NCBI GenBank assembly: GCA_017307755.1
Contig: JAFKGQ010000005.1
Location: 186,001-250,000 of the forward strand
DNA from: Chitinophagaceae bacterium
Lineage (GTDB): Bacteria; Bacteroidota; Bacteroidia; Chitinophagales; Chitinophagaceae
Reading direction: 5' to 3'
DNA length: 64,000 bases
The notes under the pieces were generated by a model, which ran no database searches, was not told where the DNA came from, and saw nothing but the letters and a program-made list of their open reading frames with translations. Below are positions 51,704 through 60,440 of the stretch, piece by piece; the first letter of the stretch is position 1; the number at the start of each line of letters is the position of its first letter. The position numbers and the translations under genes are program-made.

Positions 51704-52810
51704 ATGGATCAAAGAGAGAAAAAAATCAACGCCTTATTCGAAGACAATCGCTTCGTGGACTGGGTGGTCAACCCGCAGAGCGCCTATGCGGAATACTGGT
51801 CGCAATGGATGAGCGCCAGTAAGGAAAATGCCGCTTTGGCGGAGGAGGCCAGACAGTTCTTACTGACTGTAAGGACTGCATCACAGGAGACGGGCAGAGA
51901 GGTCAGCCCGGGTGATATCGACTGGATGTGGGATCATATTGAGGGAGGGATCATTGAGCATAATGCCGGCAAGGATATTCCGGCTATTCAACGGGTAGAT
52001 GAAGGCAGGCGGCGGGGTATCCGTCGGTGGCATTGGATGGCGGCCGCTGCCATTGCGGGGCTGGTTGTGGCGTATGGTCTGTTGTTTGAAAAGCAATCTC
52101 CCTCCCGGCCGTCTGTAGTCTCAAAGGCGGAGCCGGGGCCGATGGCCAGTGAACTGGTGCGGTATAATCAGGGCGATAAGAACGAACTGGTCTTTCTGCC
52201 TGACGGGTCTAAAGTAACATTAGCCAAGGGCGCCCGGATCACCTACAACCGGCTGATGAACGGCGAAAAGCGGGATGTGACATTGTCAGGAGAGGCTTTT
52301 TTCGACGTGGCGAAAAATACGAATAAGCCTTTTTTCATATACACCCAGAATATGATAGTCAAGGTGCTGGGCACCAGTTTTCGGGTCACCGCGCTGCCAC
52401 AGAAAGAAACCGTGATGGTAAGGACGGGAAGGGTGTCCGTATCTCTAAAAGGACAGGCTCAGGCGGCTCATACTGCCAGAATATTACTACCGAGGCAGGC
52501 CTGTACGTATTCGTCCCGCGAGAAAGGGCTGGTAACGATGGCCAGCAAGGAAAAAATAGAAATGGAGGCCGAAGGCGCCCATGAATATGTATTCGAAGAC
52601 GCTCCTATAGATACTGTTTTTAAAACACTGGAGAAAATGTACGACCTGCCTGTCCTGTATGATCGCAGGACATTTGAGAACTGCTTTATTACCATTTCCC
52701 TGGGAAATGAAGGATTGGAAGAGAAGTTGGAGGTAATCACGCAAACCATCAATGCTTCTTTCCTTCTCAGTGATGAGGGGATCAATATAGGAGGTAAAGG
52801 CTGTAAGTAA
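51704..52810 (+). CDS. FecR-type anti-sigma factor with DUF4974 domain (PUL 2)
   Basis: 368 residues. Cytoplasmic part 1-108, one membrane helix at about 110-128 (HWMAAAAIAGLVVAYGLLF), periplasmic FecR domain with LPDGSKVTLAKGARITYNR, TLSGEAFFDVAKNTNKPF and VLGTSFRVTALP, and a C-terminal DUF4974 domain (YVFEDAPIDTVFKTLEKMYDLPVLYD...EEKLEVITQTINASF). It is 88 bp after the sigma gene, a gap that holds a 9-bp hairpin. Together with the downstream SusC STN domain it forms the signalling relay of PUL 2. Confidence 0.94.
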   Translation: MDQREKKINALFEDNRFVDWVVNPQSAYAEYWSQWMSASKENAALAEEARQFLLTVRTASQETGREVSPGDIDWMWDHIEGGIIEHNAGKDIPAIQRVDEGRRRGIRRWHWMAAAAIAGLVVAYGLLFEKQSPSRPSVVSKAEPGPMASELVRYNQGDKNELVFLPDGSKVTLAKGARITYNRLMNGEKRDVTLSGEAFFDVAKNTNKPFFIYTQNMIVKVLGTSFRVTALPQKETVMVRTGRVSVSLKGQAQAAHTARILLPRQACTYSSREKGLVTMASKEKIEMEAEGAHEYVFEDAPIDTVFKTLEKMYDLPVLYDRRTFENCFITISLGNEGLEEKLEVITQTINASFLLSDEGINIGGKGCK

Positions 52811-52853
52811 ACTACAAAGAAAAAAATAATGAAACCTAATTAGCACCCGAAAA

Positions 52854-52888
52854 AGGGGTGACAACTCTGATACAGTTGCCACTCCCCT
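52854..52888 (+). promoter_or_regulatory. Hairpin in the leader between FecR and SusC (PUL 2)
   Basis: AGGGG (52854-52858) pairs with CCCCT (52884-52888), and CAACT (52862-52866) with AGTTG (52874-52878), around a CTGATAC loop with a small internal loop between the stems. It lies 43 bp after the FecR stop and 30 bp before the SusC ATG at 52918. It parallels the hairpin in the PUL 1 leader. Confidence 0.45.
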
Positions 52889-52917
52889 CATGCCTTTTCA
52901 TTTCATGTCAATTGTTC

Positions 52918-55900
52918 ATGAAAAGGAGATTTTACATTAATTACTTAATTGCAAAACTGGTTAAAGTTATGAAGAAAACCGGATTAAAAGTCCATATCCC
53001 TCTATTTCTCGTGAAAGTGGCCCTGATACAATCTTTTCTGACGCTGACGATCACAGCGGTGTCTTTCGCAAACAATGTGAAAGGACAGAGTGTTTTGGAT
53101 AAAAAAATCACCGTCTCTGTCAAGAATGAGAGTTTAAGGGCCGTGTTGCGTAAGATAGGCCAGGAAGCCGAAATCAAGTTTTCTTACACCCGCAATACGG
53201 TCCCTGAGGACGAACGGGTTTCCCTGTCAGCCAGGGAAGAGACATTAGCCGACATTCTCCGGACCTTGTTCCAGCCTTATCACATCGATTTCAAGGCCAT
53301 CGGCAGACAGGTTATCCTAAAGAAGGAGGTGATGCTGAGTTTCCTGATGGACAACATCGACCATTTCAAGCCGGGCATTGTATTGGCAACTGTGCAATTC
53401 AAGCCCATCAAGGGGGTTGTTATGGATGGCAAGCATAAGCCCATTGAGGGAGTGAGCGTGATGGTAAGAGGGAGCAAGAGGGGGACGACGACCAATGCCG
53501 ATGGATGGTTTGTCCTGGATGCCAGGCCGGGGGATGTATTGGAATGTTCCGTCATCGGGTATAAGACCGTCTTTATTACCGTAGAAGATCAAGCGGAACT
53601 GTCGGTGAACATGCAAGAGGATATTGCCGGACTGGAGGGTGTGGTGCTGGTGGGTTATACTACCCAGAAAAAAATCAATCTCACGGGCGCCACGGATGAG
53701 ATCACTGCGAAACAACTGGAGAGCAGGCCTCTCAACAACCTGGGGGCCGGACTGCAGGGGTTGATCGGCAATCTGAATATCACCACTGCTAATGGCAGGC
53801 CCAATACGGCTTCTTCCCTGAATATCAGGGGGCAGGTTTCTCTCAATGGCGGGGGGCCGTTGATCCTTGTTGATAATATCCCGGTGACGGAAAATGAATT
53901 AGGGCGTCTGAACCCGGCGGATGTGGAAAGCGTGACGGTTTTGAAGGATGCGGCTTCCGCCGCCATTTATGGCGCACGGGCTTCCTTCGGCGTCATCCTG
54001 ATCGCTACGAAATCGGCGAAGAGCAGTAAACTGAACGTGAATGTCAATGCCTATGCTTCGTACAGAACGGTGGGCAAACTGCCTGAAGTAATAACGGATC
54101 CCTATACGGCGATCACGTTGAAGAACCAGGCCGCCTTTCCGCTGTATAATCCGGCATGGCCTGCTTATATGGTGGACTATGCCAAGAAGCGTTCTGCGGA
54201 CCCTTCTCTGCCTGCGGTGATCGTAAACCCCAACGATGCAACCAAGTATCTCTACATGGGAAACACGGATTGGTTGAAAGAGGGGTATAACAGCACGTCT
54301 CCTTCCCAGGATATCAGCATCAACCTTTCGCAAAAGACGGATAAGCTGGGATATTATTTTTCCGCCGACTATTACAACCAGGATGGAGCGGTACGCTACA
54401 ATGCGGATAACTACAAGCGGTATAGCATGCGGGGCAAGGTGGATTTCGCGGCCACGAACTGGCTGACCTTTGCCAATAATACCAGCTTTACCAATGTGGT
54501 CTATAATTCTCCTACTTACCTGGACGGGAATTATTTCTGGAACCTCAACCGCACGCCGGCATTCAGCGTGCCCAGGAACCCTGACGGCTCCTGGACTTCG
54601 GATGGGGCCAGCCAACTTGGTTCTATCATCGAAGGAGGGCGTTCCAATTCGAAGCTGAATGATTTTCAAACCACCCTGTCTTTTAGCGCCGCCATTTTGA
54701 AAAACGTATGGAGCATCAAGGGTGATGCTACGTTTAGAAGGACTTCCAGCCTGGAAAGACGCTATGAAAAACCTGTACCTTATACGGATGGTCCCAACGG
54801 CCCTGTGAAATATTCCGGCGGCACTACGGGCTCGGCTACCGACAATACGGGCAATGTCGCCTATAACGTGTATAATATCTATACAGAAGCGCATAAGAAA
54901 TTCGGAGAGCATTACCTCAGTATCTTAACGGGTTATAACCAGGAGGAGCGTATGAGCACCGACAACAGCGCCAGGAGGAACGGCATTATCTCCTACAATC
55001 TCCCCACTGTGAACCTAAGCACGGGCACGATGACAGTGACGGAGAAGATCCGGGAATGGGCTGTGCAGGGCATCTTCGGCAGACTCAACTATAACTGGAA
55101 GGGGCGTTATCTGCTGGAGTTGGACGGGCGTTATGACGGCAGCTCGCGTTTTCCGAAGAATGACCGTTGGGGTTTCTTCCCTTCCGCCTCAGCGGGCTGG
55201 GTGGTTTCGGACGAGTCATTCTTTCAGTCTGTTAAAAAGGCCATCGGCATGAACTTCTTTAAGCTGAGGAGCTCTTACGGATCGCTGGGCAACCAGGGGA
55301 GCGCTGTGGATCAGAATGGGAACGGTAATGAATACGGGTATATTCCGACCATGAGCTTCAATCCACAGATCGGCCAGATACTTGGCACGGACCTGCCTTC
55401 CACGGTGAACCCACCCGGAGCGGTATCGGCCAGCTACACCTGGGAAAAGGTCAACACCATCAATATTGGTACGGACCTGATATTTTTTAACAATCGGCTG
55501 GAGGTGAATTTTGACAAGTATACACGGAAAGTGAACGGCATGTTGGCACCGGGCAGGGCGCTGCCCAATGTTTTCGGCACGGCTGTCCCCAAGATAAATG
55601 CAGGTGACCTGGAGACAAAGGGCTTTGAGCTGAAATTATCCTGGCGTGACCAGGGGCGGATGGCGGGGTCTGACTTCTTCTACAATGTAACGGTTTCATT
55701 GGCTGACAGCCGCGCATGGATCACCCGTTATGACAATCCCACCCGGTCTTTCAAGAGCGGCAACTATTACAAAGGGCAGCAGATCGGTGAAATATGGGGA
55801 CTTGGCGTAGACGGCTATTTCAAGTCGCAGGATGAGATCAATGCCAAAGACTATTCCGCCGTCGGAGAAGACGACAACAGCTATACTTTTTCAGTAGGAG

Positions 55901-56493
55901 ATATCAAATTTACGGACAGGAATAAGGACGACAAACTGAATTTCGGCAAGCAAACCGTCGACGACCCCGGGGACCTGTATATCATCGGCAATTCCAGCGC
56001 CAGGTATCCTTATAGCCTGGACCTTAGCGGCGGATGGAAGGGTTTTGACGTACGGATCTTTATGCAGGGCGTTGCCAAAAGGGATTGGTACCCGGGGAAC
56101 AGCAACATCTATTTTTGGGGTATTTATGCCCAGCCCTGGACCAATGTCACCAGGCAAAACCTGGACCATTGGACGCCTGAGCATCCAAATGCTTATTTCC
56201 CCCGGGTGAAAGCCTACGCCGCAGAAGACAACATGATGGAACTGGGGATACCCAATACGCGATATCTGCAGGACGCGAGCTATCTCCGGTGTAAAAACCT
56301 AACGGTGGGGTATACACTTCCGCAGTCATTGCTGAAGAGAGCTAAAATTAATAAGGTGAGATTTTACGCCAGCGCTGAAAATCTATTCGAGTTTACCCAT
56401 ATTAAGGGAGGAAGGCTGGATCCGGAAGGGCTTGATGGGGCTATCTATCCCTTTCAACGTACCTATGCTTTCGGCATGAACCTTAACTTTTAA
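52918..56493 (+). CDS. SusC/RagA family TonB-linked outer membrane receptor (PUL 2)
   Basis: 1,191 residues from ATG 52918 (MKRRFYINYLIAKLVKVMKKTG), a typical SusC leader; GTG 52858 lies inside the leader hairpin and is rejected, and ATG 52969 is the shorter alternative. Domains in order are signal sequence, STN (VLDKKITVSVKNESLRAVLRKIGQEAEIKFSY), carboxypeptidase-like domain (IKGVVMDGKHKPIEGVSVMVRGSKRGTTTNADGWFVL), plug (VVLVGYTTQKKINLTGATDEI, LNIRGQ, ILVDNIPV, TVLKDAASAAIYGARASFGVILI) and a barrel ending in GMNLNF. It should transport its ligand with the following SusD and signal through FecR. The ligand is unknown; only a phosphoesterase gene accompanies it. Confidence 0.95.
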   Translation: MKRRFYINYLIAKLVKVMKKTGLKVHIPLFLVKVALIQSFLTLTITAVSFANNVKGQSVLDKKITVSVKNESLRAVLRKIGQEAEIKFSYTRNTVPEDERVSLSAREETLADILRTLFQPYHIDFKAIGRQVILKKEVMLSFLMDNIDHFKPGIVLATVQFKPIKGVVMDGKHKPIEGVSVMVRGSKRGTTTNADGWFVLDARPGDVLECSVIGYKTVFITVEDQAELSVNMQEDIAGLEGVVLVGYTTQKKINLTGATDEITAKQLESRPLNNLGAGLQGLIGNLNITTANGRPNTASSLNIRGQVSLNGGGPLILVDNIPVTENELGRLNPADVESVTVLKDAASAAIYGARASFGVILIATKSAKSSKLNVNVNAYASYRTVGKLPEVITDPYTAITLKNQAAFPLYNPAWPAYMVDYAKKRSADPSLPAVIVNPNDATKYLYMGNTDWLKEGYNSTSPSQDISINLSQKTDKLGYYFSADYYNQDGAVRYNADNYKRYSMRGKVDFAATNWLTFANNTSFTNVVYNSPTYLDGNYFWNLNRTPAFSVPRNPDGSWTSDGASQLGSIIEGGRSNSKLNDFQTTLSFSAAILKNVWSIKGDATFRRTSSLERRYEKPVPYTDGPNGPVKYSGGTTGSATDNTGNVAYNVYNIYTEAHKKFGEHYLSILTGYNQEERMSTDNSARRNGIISYNLPTVNLSTGTMTVTEKIREWAVQGIFGRLNYNWKGRYLLELDGRYDGSSRFPKNDRWGFFPSASAGWVVSDESFFQSVKKAIGMNFFKLRSSYGSLGNQGSAVDQNGNGNEYGYIPTMSFNPQIGQILGTDLPSTVNPPGAVSASYTWEKVNTINIGTDLIFFNNRLEVNFDKYTRKVNGMLAPGRALPNVFGTAVPKINAGDLETKGFELKLSWRDQGRMAGSDFFYNVTVSLADSRAWITRYDNPTRSFKSGNYYKGQQIGEIWGLGVDGYFKSQDEINAKDYSAVGEDDNSYTFSVGDIKFTDRNKDDKLNFGKQTVDDPGDLYIIGNSSARYPYSLDLSGGWKGFDVRIFMQGVAKRDWYPGNSNIYFWGIYAQPWTNVTRQNLDHWTPEHPNAYFPRVKAYAAEDNMMELGIPNTRYLQDASYLRCKNLTVGYTLPQSLLKRAKINKVRFYASAENLFEFTHIKGGRLDPEGLDGAIYPFQRTYAFGMNLNF

Positions 56494-56512
56494 CCGACTT
56501 AATGAATGAGCA

Positions 56513-58297
56513 ATGAAAAATAAATATCGAATATATCTTTTGTTTGTGCTGCCGGCAGTATTGATGACGGCTTGTAACAAGGACTTTTTACAGCGAAACC
56601 CCAAGACGGAGATCACCAGTGTGGAGTTTTTTAAGACTTCGAGCGACCTTGAGACTTACACCAATGGGTTGTACTACATGTTACCGGCTGCTTCCGACGA
56701 CCTCTTCTCCGACAATATCTCCGTCTACACCGGGGGGGCGGAGCTGGACAATTTGATAAGGGGGAAGATATCCCCGGACAATGTATCGGGATGGGATAAC
56801 TGGGGTGATCTGCGGCGCATCAACTTCATGCTGGACAATGTCTATAAGACGACAGGCGATCAGCCGGCCATCAATCATTTTATCGGCATCGCCCGTTTTT
56901 TCCGCGGATTATTCTACTTCAACATGGTGAAGAGGTATGGGGACGTGCCCTGGTACTCTCATGTGATGCAGACCAGCGATCAGCAGATGATCTATAAGGC
57001 GAGGGACCCGCGGACGCTGGTAGTGGATTCCATCATGGCGGACCTTGAGTTCGCTGCTGCCAATATAAGCGCTACCATGAACGGCGGCACGAATACCCGT
57101 GTCACCAAATGGGCCGCGTATACGATGCTGGCCAGGGTTGCCTTATACGAAGGCACTTTCCGGAAATACCATACGGAACTGAATCTGCAGGGTACGGTCC
57201 AGACGTACCTGCAAAGGGCGGTCACGACTGCCGACACGATCATGAACAATGGGGGGTTCGCCGTTTATAACACGGGTGGCGGCGCATCGGACTTCAGGGC
57301 GTTATTCTCCAGCAACAGCCTGGCAGGCAATAAAGAGATCATTTTTCTGCAGAAGAATGATATCAAACTGGGCATTGCCAATAATACGCATGCGGTGCTG
57401 GATTGGCAGTGGGCTTTAAGCCGGGGGCTGGCAAATGACTTTCTGATGAAGGACGGCACGCCTTTTACATCTCAGTCGAATTATGATAAGGAAGGATTTG
57501 TACAGATGTTCCAGAACCGTGATCCACGGATGGCTGAAACGATCATGCCTCCAGGCTTTGCGACCACTCCGGGTGGGGGGCCTTACCTGATCAAGCCAGA
57601 CTTCGGGGGCCTCTTGCAGGTGAAATGCTATCCCCGTGATCCGGCATTGCGCGGAGGGTGGGTAGCGGATTATACAGATCTTCCCATTTTCAGGTACGCG
57701 GAAGTAGTGCTTACGGATGCAGAGGCAAAGGCGGAACTGGGGACTCTTACGCAACAAGACCTCGACAAAACGGTCAATTTATTGCGCAGGAGGGTAGGGA
57801 TGCCTGATCTGAACATGGCCGCCACCAATGCGAGCCCTGATGCCGTGCAGGCGGCTATGTACCCTGCGGTAAGTGGCGTCAACCAGGGTGTTCTGCTGGA
57901 GATACGCCGGGAGCGTCGTGTCGAAATGGCCTGTGAAGGGTTGCGTTGGAATGACCTGCTCCGGTGGAAGGCCGGCTCGTTAATAGCACAGCCTATGCAG
58001 GGCATCTATGTCCCGGCTCTCGGTGGCTTGGATGTCACCGGAGACGGCAGCCCCGACATAGCCATCTGGCAAAACCCACAATCTGAGCAGCCTGTACCCG
58101 GACTGCCGTCCAATGCCCCCAAATATTATCTGGACGGCAGCAGCTATTATTTATCCGGGGGGACATCGGGGGTCGTTATGTTCGGTAAGGACCAGAGTCA
58201 GCCGCGCAGCTTTGTCGACCCGAAATACTATTATTTTCCTGTACCGCTGCAACAGACGGTATTAAATACTGATTTGAAACAACTCTTTGGATGGTGA
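56513..58297 (+). CDS. SusD/RagB family nutrient-binding outer membrane lipoprotein (PUL 2)
   Basis: 594 residues, starting 20 bp after SusC. The lipoprotein signal ends in VLMTAC (YLLFVLPAVLMTAC). SusD motifs are DFLQRNPKTEITSVEFFKTSSDLETYTNGLYYML at the N-terminus, IARFFRGLFYFNMVKRYGDVPWY, FRYAEVVLTDAEAKAELG and the C-terminal LEIRRERRVEMACEGLRWNDLLRWKAG and YYYFPVPLQQTVLN. It is about 70 residues longer than its PUL 1 counterpart, mostly by loops in the C-terminal half (DVTGDGSPDIAIWQNP and nearby). Confidence 0.95.
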   Translation: MKNKYRIYLLFVLPAVLMTACNKDFLQRNPKTEITSVEFFKTSSDLETYTNGLYYMLPAASDDLFSDNISVYTGGAELDNLIRGKISPDNVSGWDNWGDLRRINFMLDNVYKTTGDQPAINHFIGIARFFRGLFYFNMVKRYGDVPWYSHVMQTSDQQMIYKARDPRTLVVDSIMADLEFAAANISATMNGGTNTRVTKWAAYTMLARVALYEGTFRKYHTELNLQGTVQTYLQRAVTTADTIMNNGGFAVYNTGGGASDFRALFSSNSLAGNKEIIFLQKNDIKLGIANNTHAVLDWQWALSRGLANDFLMKDGTPFTSQSNYDKEGFVQMFQNRDPRMAETIMPPGFATTPGGGPYLIKPDFGGLLQVKCYPRDPALRGGWVADYTDLPIFRYAEVVLTDAEAKAELGTLTQQDLDKTVNLLRRRVGMPDLNMAATNASPDAVQAAMYPAVSGVNQGVLLEIRRERRVEMACEGLRWNDLLRWKAGSLIAQPMQGIYVPALGGLDVTGDGSPDIAIWQNPQSEQPVPGLPSNAPKYYLDGSSYYLSGGTSGVVMFGKDQSQPRSFVDPKYYYFPVPLQQTVLNTDLKQLFGW

Positions 58298-58314
58298 TCA
58301 CTTAATGAGCAAAC

Positions 58315-59226
58315 ATGAAACGTAGAGACCTTTTAAAATCGATGGGCCTGACAGCCGGCTCCGTTGTTGCCGGCGGCATTACAGCTGTCGCGTCTGAAAC
58401 TGCATTACCTCTTAAAAAGAAAAGAGTATTGCGCATTGCCCATATAACGGATGTACACATGCGGCCTGAACTGGATGCCCCGGTCAGGTTCAGAAAGTGC
58501 CTGGAAGAAATAAAAGGCCATAAGGTGGATCTTTTTTTTAACGGGGGCGATACCATCTATGCCGCGGATTATGGGAATATTAAGAGGGAAAGGGTGAACG
58601 AGCAATGGGATATCTGGCATCAGCTGCGCGGTGAGTTTAAAGAGTATGAGATGTACAGTTGTCTGGGCAACCATGACATGTGGTGGGCTGCGCCGGACAA
58701 TAAAGACCCAATGTATGGAAAGGACTATGTAGTAAAACAACTGGGGATATCCAACCGCTATTACAGCATCGATAAAAAAGGGTGGCATTTTATTGTCCTG
58801 GACAGCAATAACAAGAATGCCGGGTCCCTGGACGAAGAGCAGCGAAGATGGCTGGAGGGTGACCTGGAAAAATCACCGGCAGGTACGCCCGTGCTGATCA
58901 TGAGTCATTATCCGCTGTTGGCGGCCTGCACGAACCTGGACGGCGGGGGGATGCATACGGATTACAAATACCTGGTGGACCTGTTTTATAAGCATAAAGA
59001 CAAAGTAAAAGCCTGTATTAGCGGGCACATCCATTTACAAGACAGCGTAACGTACAATGGCGTTCAGTATTTCTGTAATGGAGCGTTGAGTGGTTTCTGG
59101 TGGGAGGAAGGCGACAAGGATTCAGCCGGCAAGTATTGGGTGCAGCAAACGCCGCCAGGCTATGCTATCATCGATCTTTATGAAGACGGCGGAGTGGAGA
59201 ACAGGTATATACCGCATAGTTATTAA
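58315..59226 (+). CDS. Exported calcineurin-like metallophosphoesterase (PUL 2)
   Basis: 303 residues, beginning 18 bp after SusD, so in the same operon. The N-terminus MKRRDLLKSMGLTAGSVVAGGI is a twin-arginine (RR) signal. All metal ligands of the family are present: AHITDVHM (DxH), FNGGDTIY (GD), CLGNHDMWW (GNHD), IMSHYPLL (H) and SGHIHLQ (GHxH). Such enzymes cleave phosphomono- or diester bonds with two metal ions. Its place as the only enzyme of a SusC/SusD locus suggests that the imported compound carries a phosphate ester, but the substrate cannot be read from the sequence. Confidence 0.93.
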   Translation: MKRRDLLKSMGLTAGSVVAGGITAVASETALPLKKKRVLRIAHITDVHMRPELDAPVRFRKCLEEIKGHKVDLFFNGGDTIYAADYGNIKRERVNEQWDIWHQLRGEFKEYEMYSCLGNHDMWWAAPDNKDPMYGKDYVVKQLGISNRYYSIDKKGWHFIVLDSNNKNAGSLDEEQRRWLEGDLEKSPAGTPVLIMSHYPLLAACTNLDGGGMHTDYKYLVDLFYKHKDKVKACISGHIHLQDSVTYNGVQYFCNGALSGFWWEEGDKDSAGKYWVQQTPPGYAIIDLYEDGGVENRYIPHSY

Positions 59227-59228
59227 AA

Positions 59229-59260
59229 GCAATGCCGGGAAACCGGCATTGCCTTTTTTC
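59229..59260. terminator. Intrinsic terminator with GAAA tetraloop after PUL 2
   Basis: GCAATGCCGG (59229-59238), loop GAAA, CCGGCATTGC (59243-59252), then CTTTTTTC. The perfect 10-bp stem with a GNRA loop lies 3 bp after the phosphoesterase stop. It may also stop the convergent aldolase transcript, since A-runs precede it. Confidence 0.92.
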
Positions 59261-59262
59261 TT

Positions 59263-60330
59263 TTATGCGTTGCGATTGATACAGTTCAGGTCTTCGAATG
59301 CGACCTCGAGTCTTTTGGCGAAGCTTTCCTCTCCCTTACGTAACCAAACCCGGGGGTCGTAGTACTTCTTATTTGGCTTGGCTGGACCTTCGGGGTTACC
59401 CAGCTGTCCCTGGAGGTACCCTTCGTTCTTTTTGTAGTAATCTTTTATCCCTTCCCAGAAAGCCCACTGAAGATCGGTGTCGATATTCATCTTGATGGCG
59501 CCGTAGCTGAGGGCCTCTCTGATCTGGTGCTGGGGGCTGCCGCTGCCGCCATGGAATACGAAATAGACGGGTTTGGGGCCTGTTTTTAGTTCTTTCTGTA
59601 TATAGTCCTGGCTATTCTTCAGGATGATGGGGCGTAGTTCGACATTACCGGGGCTGTAGACGCCATGAACGTTGCCAAAGGCCGCGGCCACGCTGAACAG
59701 GCGTCCCACCTTGCTTAATTCTTTATAAGAGTAGGCGACATCTTCCGGCTGGGTGTATAATTTATGATTTTCCACGCCGCTGTTGTCCACGCCATCCTCT
59801 TCGCCGCCTGTGACACCCAGCTCGATCTCGATGGCCATGCCCAGGGGGTGCATGCGTTTGAAGAATTCAACGGATGTATGGATATTTTCTTCCAGGGGTT
59901 CTTCGGAAAGGTCCAGCATGTGGCTGCTGAACAAAGGTTGTTTCTTTTCCTTATAGAATTGTTCTCCTGCGTCGATGAGGCCGCTGACCCAGGGCAGCCA
60001 TTTCTTTGCGGCATGGTCTGTATGCAGCACAACGGGAACCCCGTAGTATTTTGCAACGTTATGTATGTGGAGGGCGCCGGAGACACCACCGGAGATATTC
60101 CCCTGCAGTTTGTCGTTAGGCATCCCTTTGCCGGCGATGAATTGAGCGCCGCCGTTGGAGAACTGAATGATCACGGGAGAATTGACCTTTGCGGCCGTCT
60201 CCAGAACTGCGTTGATTGTGTTGGTGCCGATGGTGTTTACGGCAGGAAGGGCAAATTCATTGTCTTTTGCATCCTTATACAAGGCTTCCAGTTCTTCACC
60301 GAATAATACGCCGGCCGAGTATTTTTTCAT
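59263..60330 (-). CDS. fbaA: Class II fructose-bisphosphate aldolase
   Basis: 355 residues of the E. coli-like class IIa type. FALPAVNTIGTNTINAVLETAAKVNSPVIIQFSNGGA opens the barrel. HTDHAAKKWLPWVSGLIDAGEQ holds the zinc-binding His and catalytic Asp, and MAIEIELGVTGGEEDGVDNSG is the subclass-specific loop. FHGGSGSPQHQIREALSYGAIKMNIDTDLQWAFW contains a further zinc His and the phosphate-binding residues. It splits or forms fructose 1,6-bisphosphate with Zn. The class I gene (49765-50823) encodes the unrelated second aldolase. Confidence 0.97.
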   Translation of the reverse strand: MKKYSAGVLFGEELEALYKDAKDNEFALPAVNTIGTNTINAVLETAAKVNSPVIIQFSNGGAQFIAGKGMPNDKLQGNISGGVSGALHIHNVAKYYGVPVVLHTDHAAKKWLPWVSGLIDAGEQFYKEKKQPLFSSHMLDLSEEPLEENIHTSVEFFKRMHPLGMAIEIELGVTGGEEDGVDNSGVENHKLYTQPEDVAYSYKELSKVGRLFSVAAAFGNVHGVYSPGNVELRPIILKNSQDYIQKELKTGPKPVYFVFHGGSGSPQHQIREALSYGAIKMNIDTDLQWAFWEGIKDYYKKNEGYLQGQLGNPEGPAKPNKKYYDPRVWLRKGEESFAKRLEVAFEDLNCINRNA

Positions 60331-60440
60331 AATTACTGAACTTTTGTTGGTTTTTGTTTTGTAAAAAGGCGAAAATGCTGCAATTTTTCAAATGATAAGC
60401 CTCGTTCCTTAAAGGAGCCGCGAATATACGGTTTTGGGGA

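Noticed and set aside
53899..54912. 337-codon frame antisense to the PUL 2 susC
   Set aside because: Arg/Ile/Val-rich shadow of the susC coding sequence, with no domain or start context.
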